The notes beneath the pieces were generated by a model that was not told where the DNA came from, did not search any database, and was given only the letters and a program-made list of their open reading frames with translations. The translations under genes were made by a program, and so were the position numbers. From NCBI GenBank assembly GCA_964583095.1, contig CAZOVB010000070.1, forward strand, positions 1 to 22,484: DNA of 22,484 bases, given 5' to 3'. Of this stretch, positions 15,704 to 22,484 are shown one piece after another. The DNA comes from CAZOVB01 sp964583095 (lineage in GTDB: Bacteria > Planctomycetota > Phycisphaerae > SM23-33). Each line of letters begins with the position of its first letter. Position 1 is the stretch's first letter.

Positions 15704-15997
15704 TTACACCCTGCGCCTGTGGTCCAGCAGGTCACAGTACTCTTCGATCACGCGGACCATCTGCTCGGCGTCCAGCCCGGGCTCGGCCGCGATAATCTCT
15801 CGGACCCGTTTCATGTCTATGTCATCGAGAGAGCGTTCCGCGATGTACTCGCCCAAGTCCTCGTTAACTTGTCCGTTCTGCAGCCCGTCGATCCAAAGGC
15901 TCTGAAAGCGAGGAACCCCGCCGTCATCGGTCGCTGAGAACCTCAGCCGCTGCTGTAGTGCTTCCTTGCCTGACTGACCTGCTCCAGGCTCAATCAT
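15704..15997 (-). CDS. Small acidic hypothetical protein
   Basis: This 97-residue protein starts MIEPGAGQSGKEALQQRL, with AGGAG 9 nt upstream of ATG 15997; the frame is open further upstream, but that part looks non-coding. The C-terminal half is acidic and helical (GQVNEDLGEYIAERSLDDID, VREIIAAEPGLDAEQMVRVIEEYCDLLDH), ending in a basic HRRRV. I do not recognise the family, and no membrane segment or catalytic motif is seen. It lies between two BON genes, 46 nt upstream of the damaged one, so it may be cotranscribed with the stress-like cluster. Confidence 0.6.
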   Translation of the reverse strand: MIEPGAGQSGKEALQQRLRFSATDDGGVPRFQSLWIDGLQNGQVNEDLGEYIAERSLDDIDMKRVREIIAAEPGLDAEQMVRVIEEYCDLLDHRRRV

Positions 15998-16190
15998 CCT
16001 GCACGCTCCTGTGTCCTTCTTCTCAACTGGTGACGGAATAGCGCCTTGGTCCGTCCGGCTGGGATGCCGCGATGTCTCGGAGGCGAACTGCGGGCACAGG
16101 CCACTGCAGGCATGTGCACGGCAGTTCGTCTTCCGAGGTAGCCAAGACACACGCTGGGGCGGAGTGCCCATCTTGAACCGGAGCGGTCTA

Positions 16191-16874
16191 CTATGGGCTC
16201 ACGACCAACTCATTCCGCACGTTGACCACGCCGGCCGTGCGGCTCGCGGCCCGGTACGCCGCGCGACGAGCACTCGCCGAGGGAACGGTCCCCTTGAGCG
16301 TTACGATGCCGTCGCTGACAGTCACGTCCACTCGACCAGCGTCGACCAGGACGCTGCGTTCCATGGCCGAGACAATGTCCTCCGCGATCGCCTCGTCGGA
16401 GAAACTTTCGGTCGGGACCACAGCGAGTTCATTCGTCACCGACACCACGCCACGGAGCGTCTCAACGACGTCTTCGGCGCGGGTTTTCTCCCAGTGCGTC
16501 GGAACAGTGCCCCTCAGGGTGACGGCACCGGCAGTGACCTCCACGCTGATGTTGGTCGCGTCCACATCCGGGTTCCATTCCAGTGAACTCTCCGCGTTGC
16601 TGCGGATCGTGTCGTCGCTGGGAATGGGTGGCACCGTGGGCAACTCAACGGTCAGGTTATTGTCGACCCGCACCACGCCCAGGACGGACCAGGTGTCCGT
16701 CGCCGCGGCTATACGGGCTCCATAGGTGGGCACAGTCCCGCTGAGCGTAACAACTCCACCGTCAACGGTAACCTGGACCTTCGATGCGTCCACACGGGTA
16801 TCCCAGCGTAGTTCCTCGACTACATCCGTCTTGATTTCTTCGTCTGTTCGAATGGTGTTCGTGGTGGGTGTCAT
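16191..16874 (-). CDS. BON-domain protein with three BON repeats (OsmY-like)
   Basis: This 227-residue protein contains three BON domains in a row (about residues 10-76, 87-152 and 160-227). Each has the pattern of an N-terminal helix with Asp/Glu (TDEEIKTDVVEELRWD), a VxVDGGVVTLSGTVP hairpin and a closing GVVxVxNxL segment. The start at ATG 16874 has GAGGACAGGA upstream. I see no clear signal peptide, so envelope location, usual for OsmY-like proteins, is uncertain here. It begins 42 nt after the Hsp20 stop on the same strand, which suggests joint expression under stress. It is the intact counterpart of the damaged BON gene at 14965-15657. Confidence 0.88.
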   Translation of the reverse strand: MTPTTNTIRTDEEIKTDVVEELRWDTRVDASKVQVTVDGGVVTLSGTVPTYGARIAAATDTWSVLGVVRVDNNLTVELPTVPPIPSDDTIRSNAESSLEWNPDVDATNISVEVTAGAVTLRGTVPTHWEKTRAEDVVETLRGVVSVTNELAVVPTESFSDEAIAEDIVSAMERSVLVDAGRVDVTVSDGIVTLKGTVPSASARRAAYRAASRTAGVVNVRNELVVSP

Positions 16875-16916
16875 GTTCCTGTCCTCAATTGGGTGACATC
16901 GGGATGTCACAGTGAT

Positions 16917-17351
16917 CTACTTGACCTCGATCTGTTTGGGCTTGCTTTCCTCGGTTTCAGGCATCTCGAGGTGCAGCACGCCGTCTTCGAGCTTCGCGTC
17001 CACCTTGGACTCGTCCACCTGACTCGGCAGCGTGAACGCGCGTTCGACGCGCGTGTAGCGGCGCTCCTCCAGGTGGCTCTTACCCTTCTTCTCTTCGGGC
17101 TTGCGCTCGGCGCTGATGCGGAGCACGCCCTTGTCGAGGTTGACGTCGATCTCGTCCTTTCGGAACCCCGGCATCTCCGCGTCGACGACCACCTTGCCGT
17201 CTTCTTCGCGGATATCGACCGGGTACGCCCCCGTCAGATCGCCCTCGGCAGCCTCAGGCACCCAGGGGGCGAAGAAGCGGTCGATGAACTGCTCCATCGG
17301 GGCGTACGGCTCTTCCCAGCCTCGTCTCCTTCGTCTCAATGCGGGCAACAT
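16917..17351 (-). CDS. Small heat shock protein, Hsp20 / alpha-crystallin family
   Basis: This 144-residue cytoplasmic chaperone would hold unfolding proteins for later refolding. The alpha-crystallin domain covers about residues 40-135: YPVDIREEDGKVVVDAEMPG, FRKDEIDVNLDKGVLRISAE, the RYTRVERAFTLPSQVD segment, and the DAKLEDGVLHLEMPE signature. The C-terminal QIEVK provides an IxV motif used in oligomer assembly. The N-terminus has an unusual basic run (RRRRRGW). I chose ATG 17351, with AAAGGACG upstream. It is first in the minus-strand cluster; no CIRCE element or sigma-32 site is obvious in the upstream gap. Confidence 0.93.
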   Translation of the reverse strand: MLPALRRRRRGWEEPYAPMEQFIDRFFAPWVPEAAEGDLTGAYPVDIREEDGKVVVDAEMPGFRKDEIDVNLDKGVLRISAERKPEEKKGKSHLEERRYTRVERAFTLPSQVDESKVDAKLEDGVLHLEMPETEESKPKQIEVK

Positions 17352-17880
17352 ACTCGTCGTCCTTTCGTTCCGGCTGGTTTCCGTGGGTGGCCGCAAGTGG
17401 CCGGATGCGCCTGCGGCTCACCTCTGGGTCTTGCATTCACGAAGAAGGATAGAGACGTCCCGCCGCAATCCCAAACCGTTCAGCCTATTCTCGGCGGATT
17501 CAAGGCAATTTGGTTGATTCCCCCATGCGACCGTGAGAAGAGGCCCCGAACCGACCTGCTCGCACGGCTCTCCAGTGTTGCCGGCTCGACCGTCGCACTG
17601 GGGCCGAGCGTGGCTCCTGCGACCCCTCTCGGAATCCTGTCAGTCTTTCGGGCGTTTCCGCGAAGGCCTCGCCTCCACGCCTTGGACAACAGGCCGGCTT
17701 CGCCTTGGCGGGGCGATGAGGACAATCTGCAAGACAGATTTCCCTACGTCAGGCCAGGACTTCGACCCCGTCGCAATTGTCTTGCCCCGGGCCTGTCGCT
17801 GCCCTAGACTATGCGGGCCAAACGCATGTCGCAGAACCGGATGCCATTGCGGCACTTGAAAACAAGACAAGGAGTGCACC
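17352..17880. other. 529-bp divergent intergenic region
   Basis: This gap separates the divergent hsp20 and KaiC-like genes and should hold both promoters. Open frames across it have no protein-like composition. One plus-strand promoter candidate is annotated near its right end. I see no tRNA, repeat or classical heat-shock element in it. Confidence 0.5.
17782..17810 (+). promoter_or_regulatory. Candidate sigma-70 promoter of the KaiC-like/kinase pair
   Basis: TTGCCC (17782-17787) and TAGACT (17805-17810) are 17 bp apart and each match 4 of 6 consensus positions. The leader to the ATG at 17881 would be about 65 nt. The match is modest and could be chance in GC-rich DNA. Confidence 0.3.
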
Positions 17881-19386
17881 ATGACCCAAGCCGCAACGCA
17901 ATTGCCGAAAGTCGCCACGGGCATTCCGGGTCTCGACTCGATCCTCCGCGGCGGTTTCCTGAAGGAGATGGTCTACCTCCTGCACGGCGGGCCGGGCACG
18001 GGCAAGACCACGCTCGGCATGCAGTTCCTGCTGGAGGGCGTCCGACAGGGCGAGCCGGTCTTCTACGCCTCGCTGCTGCAGACTCGGCGGGAGCTGGAGG
18101 CCATCATGGGGTCCCACGGATGGTCGCTGGAGGGCATCAGCCTGCTGGACATGCCAGAAGGAGTCCGGCAATCCGCCGCCGAGGAGCAGACCGTCTTCGT
18201 CCCGGCCGACATCGAACTGCACGAGCTGACCGACAGGATCATCGAGGCCGTCGCCCGGCTCAAGCCCCGGCGCATGGTGTTCGATTCCATCACGGAGCTG
18301 GCCGTGCTGGTCGAGCATCCCTCGCATCTCCGCCGGCAGATGCTCAAGCTCAAGCACGAGCTGGCCAGCCTGGGCTGCACCGCCCTGTTCACCGTCAACG
18401 ACACCGAGGCCCTCGACCTGGCCTCCATCCAGACCGTCGTACATGGCGTGTTGGAACTGGGCATTGATCGACCTGACTACGGTCCGCCGCGCCGATGGCT
18501 GGAAGTGACCAAGACCCGCGGGATGGTCTATCTCGGCGGCCGGCACAACCTGCAGATCCGCACGGGCGGCCTGGAAGTCTATCCGCGCCTCGAGCCGACC
18601 AACGGCCACGCGCCGCTGCAGTGGCGAACGGTCTCCAGCGGCAACGAGGCCCTCGACGCCCTGTTCGGCGGCGGTCTGGAGGAAGGCAGCGCGTGCCTGG
18701 TCACCGGCACGACCGGGGCCGGCAAGAGCACGCTGGCCAGCTTGTACGTCCAGGCCGCGGCCCGCCGGGGTGAGAAGGCCATCGTCTTCTGCTTCGACGA
18801 GCGCCGGCAGACCTATCTTCGTCGCTCCGAGGCACTCGGGCTTGAGATCGGCCGACAGGTCGAGCAGGGGTTGGTGGACCTGCGCCAGGTCAACGTGGGC
18901 GAGCTCGCGCCGGGCGAGTTCGCGAACCAGATCCGCTGCGCGGTCGAGCAGTGGGACGCCAAGATCGTCGTGATCGACAGTATCAACGGCTACTTCCACG
19001 CCATGCCCGACCAGAGCAAGCTGCTGGTGCAGTTGCACGAGATCCTCAGCTACCTGGGCGAGTCCGGCGTGCTGACGCTCATGGTGACCGCGCTGCACGG
19101 GCTGGGCTCGGTCCATACATCAGACGTCGACGCCAGCTACATCGCGGACACCGTGGTGCTGATGCGCAGCTTCGAGGCGCGGGGCTTGGTTCGCCGTTGT
19201 ATCTCGGTGCTCAAGAAGCGCCACGGCCAGCACGAAAAGACAATCCGCGAGGTCATGCTGGAACGGGGCGGGATGCGGGTCGGCGAGCCGCTCACGGATT
19301 TCCAGGGAGTGCTCTCCGGCAACCCGGTATTCGACGGCGACTCCGAGCAACTCCTGAAGGGGAATCGGGATGAACCTGACGCCTGA
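17881..19386 (+). CDS. KaiC-like double-domain RecA-fold ATPase
   Basis: This 501-residue protein has two tandem KaiC/RecA domains. Domain one has Walker A GGPGTGKTT (36-44) and Walker B-like RMVFDSITEL (131-140). Domain two has GTTGAGKST (276-284) and KIVVIDSIN (361-369). In KaiC, a glutamate pair after the second strand is catalytic; here domain one reads SLLQTRREL (64-72), so the pair is missing, while domain two keeps an acidic pair in CFDERRQ (304-310). It lacks the C-terminal length of cyanobacterial KaiC and no kaiA/kaiB is present, so it is likely a signalling ATPase and not a clock protein. AGGAG precedes ATG 17881. Its end overlaps the histidine kinase gene by 17 nt, which suggests the two products act together. 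Confidence 0.88.
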   Translation: MTQAATQLPKVATGIPGLDSILRGGFLKEMVYLLHGGPGTGKTTLGMQFLLEGVRQGEPVFYASLLQTRRELEAIMGSHGWSLEGISLLDMPEGVRQSAAEEQTVFVPADIELHELTDRIIEAVARLKPRRMVFDSITELAVLVEHPSHLRRQMLKLKHELASLGCTALFTVNDTEALDLASIQTVVHGVLELGIDRPDYGPPRRWLEVTKTRGMVYLGGRHNLQIRTGGLEVYPRLEPTNGHAPLQWRTVSSGNEALDALFGGGLEEGSACLVTGTTGAGKSTLASLYVQAAARRGEKAIVFCFDERRQTYLRRSEALGLEIGRQVEQGLVDLRQVNVGELAPGEFANQIRCAVEQWDAKIVVIDSINGYFHAMPDQSKLLVQLHEILSYLGESGVLTLMVTALHGLGSVHTSDVDASYIADTVVLMRSFEARGLVRRCISVLKKRHGQHEKTIREVMLERGGMRVGEPLTDFQGVLSGNPVFDGDSEQLLKGNRDEPDA

Positions 19387-20554
19387 CCCTCCGCCGGAAG
19401 ACTCGCCCGGCCCGCCCGTGCTGATTCTGGCCACCACGGGCAGGGACGCCGAACTCTGCGCGCGCATGATCCGCCCTCACGGTATGCCAAGCGAGATATG
19501 CTCGTGCGCGGCGGACCTGGTCGCCAGGATCGAGAACGGAGAAGGACCGGCTGTCTTCGCCGCTGAAGACATGAAGACCGCGGATGCCTCGCGGTTGGAA
19601 CGAGCGCTGCAGGCCCAGCCGGACTGGTCCGACGTGCCCATGGTGATCCTGTCCAAGCCCACCGGCCCTCCGGTTCGGCTGCAAGCCGTGGCCGAGCGCA
19701 GCACGCTGCTCCACCGGCCGATCAAGGCCGACACGTTCGTGACGGTGGTCCGCGCGGCGGTGGAGAGCCGCTTGCGGCAGTACAGGGTTCGGGACCTGCT
19801 CGGGCGCTTGGAGAACCGGGCGAAGCAGCTTCAATCCCTGGCGGTGGAACTGGTCGAGGCGGAGGATCGAGAGCGACGGCGAATCGCGGAGATCTTGCAC
19901 GACGATCTTCAGCAGATCCTCGTGGGAGCAAACTTCCACCTCGGCATCTGCGCCGATAAGAGCCAAACAAGTGGCGGGAAGGACATGCTGAACGGGGTAT
20001 CGGATCTGCTCCGGGAGGCCATCAGCAAGACCCGCGAGCTATCCCACCAGATGAGCCCCCCCGTCCTTTGGGAGTCCGGCCTCGTCGCCGCGTTGGAATG
20101 GCTCGCAGAGCGCATGGAGCAGATGCACGGGCTGTCCGTTGCGCTGAATCTGGATAAGCGGGCCGAGCCCTCGCAGGATGCGCTCAAGCCCTTCCTGTTT
20201 CGCTGTGCGCAGGAACTGCTGTTCAATGTCGTCAAACATGCCGGGACGAACCGTGCGGAGCTGCGCCTGGCCGCAGAAGACGGCAGTATCCGGCTTAGCA
20301 TTCAGGATGATGGGTGCGGTTTCGTCGAGGCCGATTCGCGGGAGTCCGGCGGAGAAGCGGGCTTCGGGCTGTTCAGCATCCGCGAGCGTGCTGATCGGCT
20401 GGGCGGAGCACTTGAAATCGATAGCCGGCCCGGCGTCGGGAGCACGTTCACGTTATTCATACCGCACGGGGTCGAGCGGATGGAGGTCCGCGGCCGTTAC
20501 CAAGCCGATTCCCAAGTTAACGGCCTTGCGCGAGAGAACGAGCAACCGCTCTGA
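19370..20554 (+). CDS. Histidine kinase (HisKA_3/NarX-UhpB type) with degenerate N-terminal receiver
   Basis: This 394-residue cytoplasmic protein has a receiver-like N-terminal part (about 15-130) and a HisKA_3 kinase (about 155-375). The H-box ERRRIAEILHDDLQQIL carries H177; N-box LLFNVVKHAGTNRAEL has N286; G-boxes are DDGCGF (313-318) and GFGLFSIRERA. The receiver seems inactive: where a phospho-acceptor aspartate is expected the sequence reads AVFAAEDM, and the usual Lys-Pro is Arg-Pro (LLHRPI). A coiled-coil-like linker (135-165) joins the two. The start at ATG 19370 has AAGGGGA upstream and overlaps the KaiC-like gene by 17 nt. No transmembrane segment is seen, and no response regulator follows in the window, so its output partner is unknown. 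Confidence 0.88.
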   Translation: MNLTPDPPPEDSPGPPVLILATTGRDAELCARMIRPHGMPSEICSCAADLVARIENGEGPAVFAAEDMKTADASRLERALQAQPDWSDVPMVILSKPTGPPVRLQAVAERSTLLHRPIKADTFVTVVRAAVESRLRQYRVRDLLGRLENRAKQLQSLAVELVEAEDRERRRIAEILHDDLQQILVGANFHLGICADKSQTSGGKDMLNGVSDLLREAISKTRELSHQMSPPVLWESGLVAALEWLAERMEQMHGLSVALNLDKRAEPSQDALKPFLFRCAQELLFNVVKHAGTNRAELRLAAEDGSIRLSIQDDGCGFVEADSRESGGEAGFGLFSIRERADRLGGALEIDSRPGVGSTFTLFIPHGVERMEVRGRYQADSQVNGLARENEQPL

Positions 20555-20932
20555 GCGTTTTCGTCCGTAGGGATTATTTCCCGGGCTCGGTCTCGGACCC
20601 GTGCACCAGCAGGCCCCTCTGCCGGGCCCGCGTGCAGTAGGGTAGGACTCGATGAGGCCCAGCCGGCGCGGCGCTTGGGCGGAGCTACCGTTGTCGTCAA
20701 GCTTCTCTCCGGGGAGGGGACAGGAACCTTAATGTTTACATCCGTCATTCAGCCGTCGTGAGTCAAGGACGTCGCGGATATGCCCGCGTGCCACGCATAG
20801 AATGTCAATAGGCACGGCGACGTGCAAGCCGCGAGCGTGCTTCAAAGTGGCCCGAGATCAGCCGACCCCACGAAGCCCCTACTGGCCGTGGCTTCCAACT
20901 TGGATGCGAAGGCTTAAACGGAAGGTCCGATC
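20555..20932. other. 378-bp intergenic region before the SDR gene
   Basis: No credible gene is seen on either strand. A TAGAAT hexamer at 20798-20803 resembles a -10 box but lacks a good -35. A very short hairpin (CGCT/AGCG, 20547-20557) followed by TTTT overlaps the kinase stop and might act as a weak terminator. Confidence 0.4.
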
Positions 20933-21703
20933 ATGAACAGGCTGAAAGACAAGGTCGCCCTCGTGACAGGAGGAGCCCGAGGGTTGGGAAGGGCCCAGTG
21001 CCTCCGCATGGCGGAAGAAGGGGCCCAAGTGGCGGTGACGGACGTCCTGGATGAGGAGGGAGCGAGCGTCGTCCGAGAAATCGAAAGCGCCGGAGGCGAA
21101 GGTCGCTACTGGCCTCTCGATGTCAGCGACGAACAGCAAGTGAAGCGCGTGATCTCCGACGTCGTCATCGCTTGGGGACGGCTGGATGTATTGGTCAACA
21201 ATGCGGGTATCTCGGGGGCGGACAAGCCTACCGATCAGTTGACTGTAGAGGAATGGGAGAAGGTCCAGGCCATCAATGTCCGCGGCGTTTTCCTTTGCAC
21301 CAAGCACGCCATCCCACGAATGCGCGAGGCCGGGGGAGGCAGCATTGTCAACCTGTCTTCGATCTATGGCATCATCGGCGCGCCGGATATTCCTCCCTAC
21401 CATGCTTCGAAAGGGGCGGTGCGCGAGATGACCAAAGTGGACGCCTTGCTGTACGCGCAGGATAACATCCGGGTCAATTCCGTCCATCCTGGCTTCATCT
21501 GGACCCCGATGGTGGAAGGCATCGCCGAGGGCAAGGACATGACCGTCGAGGAATTCGTGGAGCAGACCTCTGCACTGCATCCTCTCGGTCGAATGGGTCA
21601 GCCGGACGACATCGCATGGGGCGTGGTGTACCTCGCCTCCGATGAGGCGGCTTTCTTGACCGGCAGCGAATTGATCATCGACGGTGGGTACACGGCGCAA
21701 TAA
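20933..21703 (+). CDS. Short-chain dehydrogenase/reductase (classical SDR)
   Basis: This 256-residue protein is a classical SDR of normal length that oxidises or reduces an alcohol or ketone with NAD(P)H. Residues 12-19 (TGGARGLG) form the cofactor-binding loop, NNAG (89-92) is the structural motif, the serine lies in NLSSIYG (140-146) and the catalytic pair is YHASK (Y156, K160). An aspartate at the end of the second strand (VAVTDVLD) favours NAD over NADP. The C-terminal LASDEAAFLTGSELIIDGGYT is typical of the glucose-1-dehydrogenase/FabG-like group; the substrate cannot be read from the sequence. GAAGGT lies 8 nt before ATG 20933. The DUF72 gene follows after 14 nt. Confidence 0.93.
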   Translation: MNRLKDKVALVTGGARGLGRAQCLRMAEEGAQVAVTDVLDEEGASVVREIESAGGEGRYWPLDVSDEQQVKRVISDVVIAWGRLDVLVNNAGISGADKPTDQLTVEEWEKVQAINVRGVFLCTKHAIPRMREAGGGSIVNLSSIYGIIGAPDIPPYHASKGAVREMTKVDALLYAQDNIRVNSVHPGFIWTPMVEGIAEGKDMTVEEFVEQTSALHPLGRMGQPDDIAWGVVYLASDEAAFLTGSELIIDGGYTAQ

Positions 21704-21717
21704 CGGGTTTGCTCCGC

Positions 21718-22476
21718 ATGAGCCGCCACAAGGGACAACTTCGCGTGGGCACCTCCGGCTGGCAGTACGACCACTGGAGGGAGGTCTTCTACCCCCCGGA
21801 ATTGGATACCGACGAATGGTTCGGCTACTTCTGCAAGCAGTTCGACACGGTGGAGGTCAACAACACCTTCTACCACCTGCCGGAAAGCGAGACCTTCGAC
21901 GCTTGGGCCGAGCAGGCCCCGGAAGGGTTTCTCTACACGCTGAAGTTCAGCCGGTACGGCACGCACATGAAGAAGCTCAAAGACCCCGAAAGCAGCATCG
22001 GGATATTCCAGGACCGGGCCGAGCGGCTGGGCGAGCATCTCGGGGCGATTCTCGTGCAACTCCCGCCGCACTGGCACGCGGATGTGGAGCGGTTGGGGGC
22101 GTTCCTGGCGGAGTGTCCGTCGCGCCATCGCTGGGCGGTGGAGTTTCGCGATCCGGACTGGCTGCGGGATGAGGTGTTCGACGTGCTGCGGGATCACAAC
22201 GCGGCGCTGGTCGTGCACGATCTGATCCCCGACCATCCGCGGGAGGTCACCGCGGACTGGGTGTACCTGCGGTTTCACGGGGCGGGCGACGGGGGCGACT
22301 ACCCGCACCAGGCGCTGTCGGGCTCGGCCCGGCGGATCGAACGCCACTTGGCCGAGGGGCGCGACGTGTCAGCCTACTTCAACAACGACGCCCACGGCTA
22401 TCTACACGCGCAAGAGCCACGAGGAAGGGCTCGAGCAGGAATTCAACAGTCTCGACGCCCAGCGCGAGGCCTGTGA
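21718..22476 (+). CDS. DUF72 (YecE-like) protein, C-terminus replaced at a junction
   Basis: The protein matches DUF72: LRVGTSGWQYDHWREVFYPP at the N-terminus, QFDTVEVNNTFYHLP, LYTLKFSRYGTH, LGAILVQLPPHWH, RWAVEFRDPDW, ADWVYLRFHG and AYFNNDAHGY near the C-terminus. The family has a TIM-barrel-like fold and no settled function. I chose ATG 21718; the frame also allows TTG 21709. The family normally continues past NNDAHG with a short helix such as AVKNAxxL. Here, after HGY (about 22400), the frame becomes Arg- and Gln-rich non-family sequence to a stop at 22474-22476, while another frame encodes a serine recombinase. The true DUF72 end is therefore missing by perhaps 15-25 residues. Confidence 0.82.
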   Translation: MSRHKGQLRVGTSGWQYDHWREVFYPPELDTDEWFGYFCKQFDTVEVNNTFYHLPESETFDAWAEQAPEGFLYTLKFSRYGTHMKKLKDPESSIGIFQDRAERLGEHLGAILVQLPPHWHADVERLGAFLAECPSRHRWAVEFRDPDWLRDEVFDVLRDHNAALVVHDLIPDHPREVTADWVYLRFHGAGDGGDYPHQALSGSARRIERHLAEGRDVSAYFNNDAHGYLHAQEPRGRARAGIQQSRRPARGL

Positions 22477-22484
22477 GGCCTACA
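22400..22484 (+). pseudogene. N-terminal fragment of a large serine recombinase, start codon absent
   Basis: From 22400 the frame reads I-YTRKSHEEGLEQEFNSL and then DAQREACEAY to the window end. This closely resembles the conserved start of resolvase-type large serine recombinases, where YTRKS carries the catalytic serine and NSLDAQREAC is a signature. The first 10-20 residues and any start codon are missing; upstream in this frame the codons belong to the DUF72 gene. The gene may continue past the window, but as seen it is joined to DUF72 out of frame. Such enzymes integrate or excise phages and islands. Confidence 0.7.

Noticed and set aside
17809..19116. Long minus-strand frame (435 codons) opposite the KaiC-like gene
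   Set aside because: Composition is shadow-like (His/Gln/Leu rich) and the plus-strand frame has two intact Walker motifs.
20547..20561. CGCT-CTG-AGCG followed by TTTT as an intrinsic terminator after the kinase gene
   Set aside because: The stem is only 4 bp and overlaps the stop codon; too weak to call.

Overview
The window is high-GC bacterial DNA centred on a complete, single-operon type I-G (formerly I-U) CRISPR-Cas locus with a 29-repeat array. Bacterial tRNA, Shine-Dalgarno starts, SDR, DUF72, BON-domain, Hsp20 and KaiC-like genes all fit a bacterium. The gene mix (type I-G with fused Cas4-Cas1, stacked BON-domain proteins, a KaiC-like ATPase coupled to a histidine kinase, a large serine recombinase fragment) makes Planctomycetota or a relative my best guess, but this is inference from gene content and not from a marker gene.

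Layout. Positions 1-42 hold the 5' part of a tRNA-Leu(CAA) on the minus strand, cut by the window edge. Next come a small TIGR04076-like cysteine-rich protein (+), a GlcG/HbpS-like lipoprotein (-), and a broken minus-strand gene remnant in three frames (1608-2017). From 2275 to 11417 runs the cas operon on the plus strand: csb1 (cas7), csb2 (cas5-cas6 type), cas3 with C-terminal HD nuclease, a 314-residue Cas8-like or Cas3-extension protein, fused cas4-cas1, and cas2. The first four genes are joined by 4-nt ATGA overlaps. A 174-bp leader (11418-11591) with a plausible promoter and a three-copy 9-nt motif leads into the array (11592-13654). The last repeat is truncated, and a minus-strand gene reads into it for its stop codon.

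From 17351 down to 13637 the minus strand carries a stress-like cluster: Hsp20, a three-BON-domain protein, a small acidic protein, a second BON protein that looks damaged at both ends, a HEAT-like protein with a SEC-C zinc motif, and the hypothetical protein that ends inside the array. From 17881 the plus strand has a double-domain KaiC-like ATPase overlapping a histidine kinase with a degenerate receiver domain. An SDR oxidoreductase and a DUF72 protein follow. The DUF72 gene breaks off at about 22400, where the N-terminal region of a large serine recombinase begins in another frame.

How it works together. The cas genes supply adaptation (Cas4-Cas1, Cas2), crRNA processing and Cascade (Csb1, Csb2, the Cas8-like candidate) and target degradation (Cas3). 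Broken genes on both flanks of the CRISPR module, a split BON gene and a recombinase junction at the right edge suggest a mosaic accessory region. Type I-G itself is a known subtype. The less ordinary points are the short protein in the Cas8 position, the repeat with two competing folds, the leader motif, the gene/array overlap, and the KaiC plus pseudo-receiver kinase pair.
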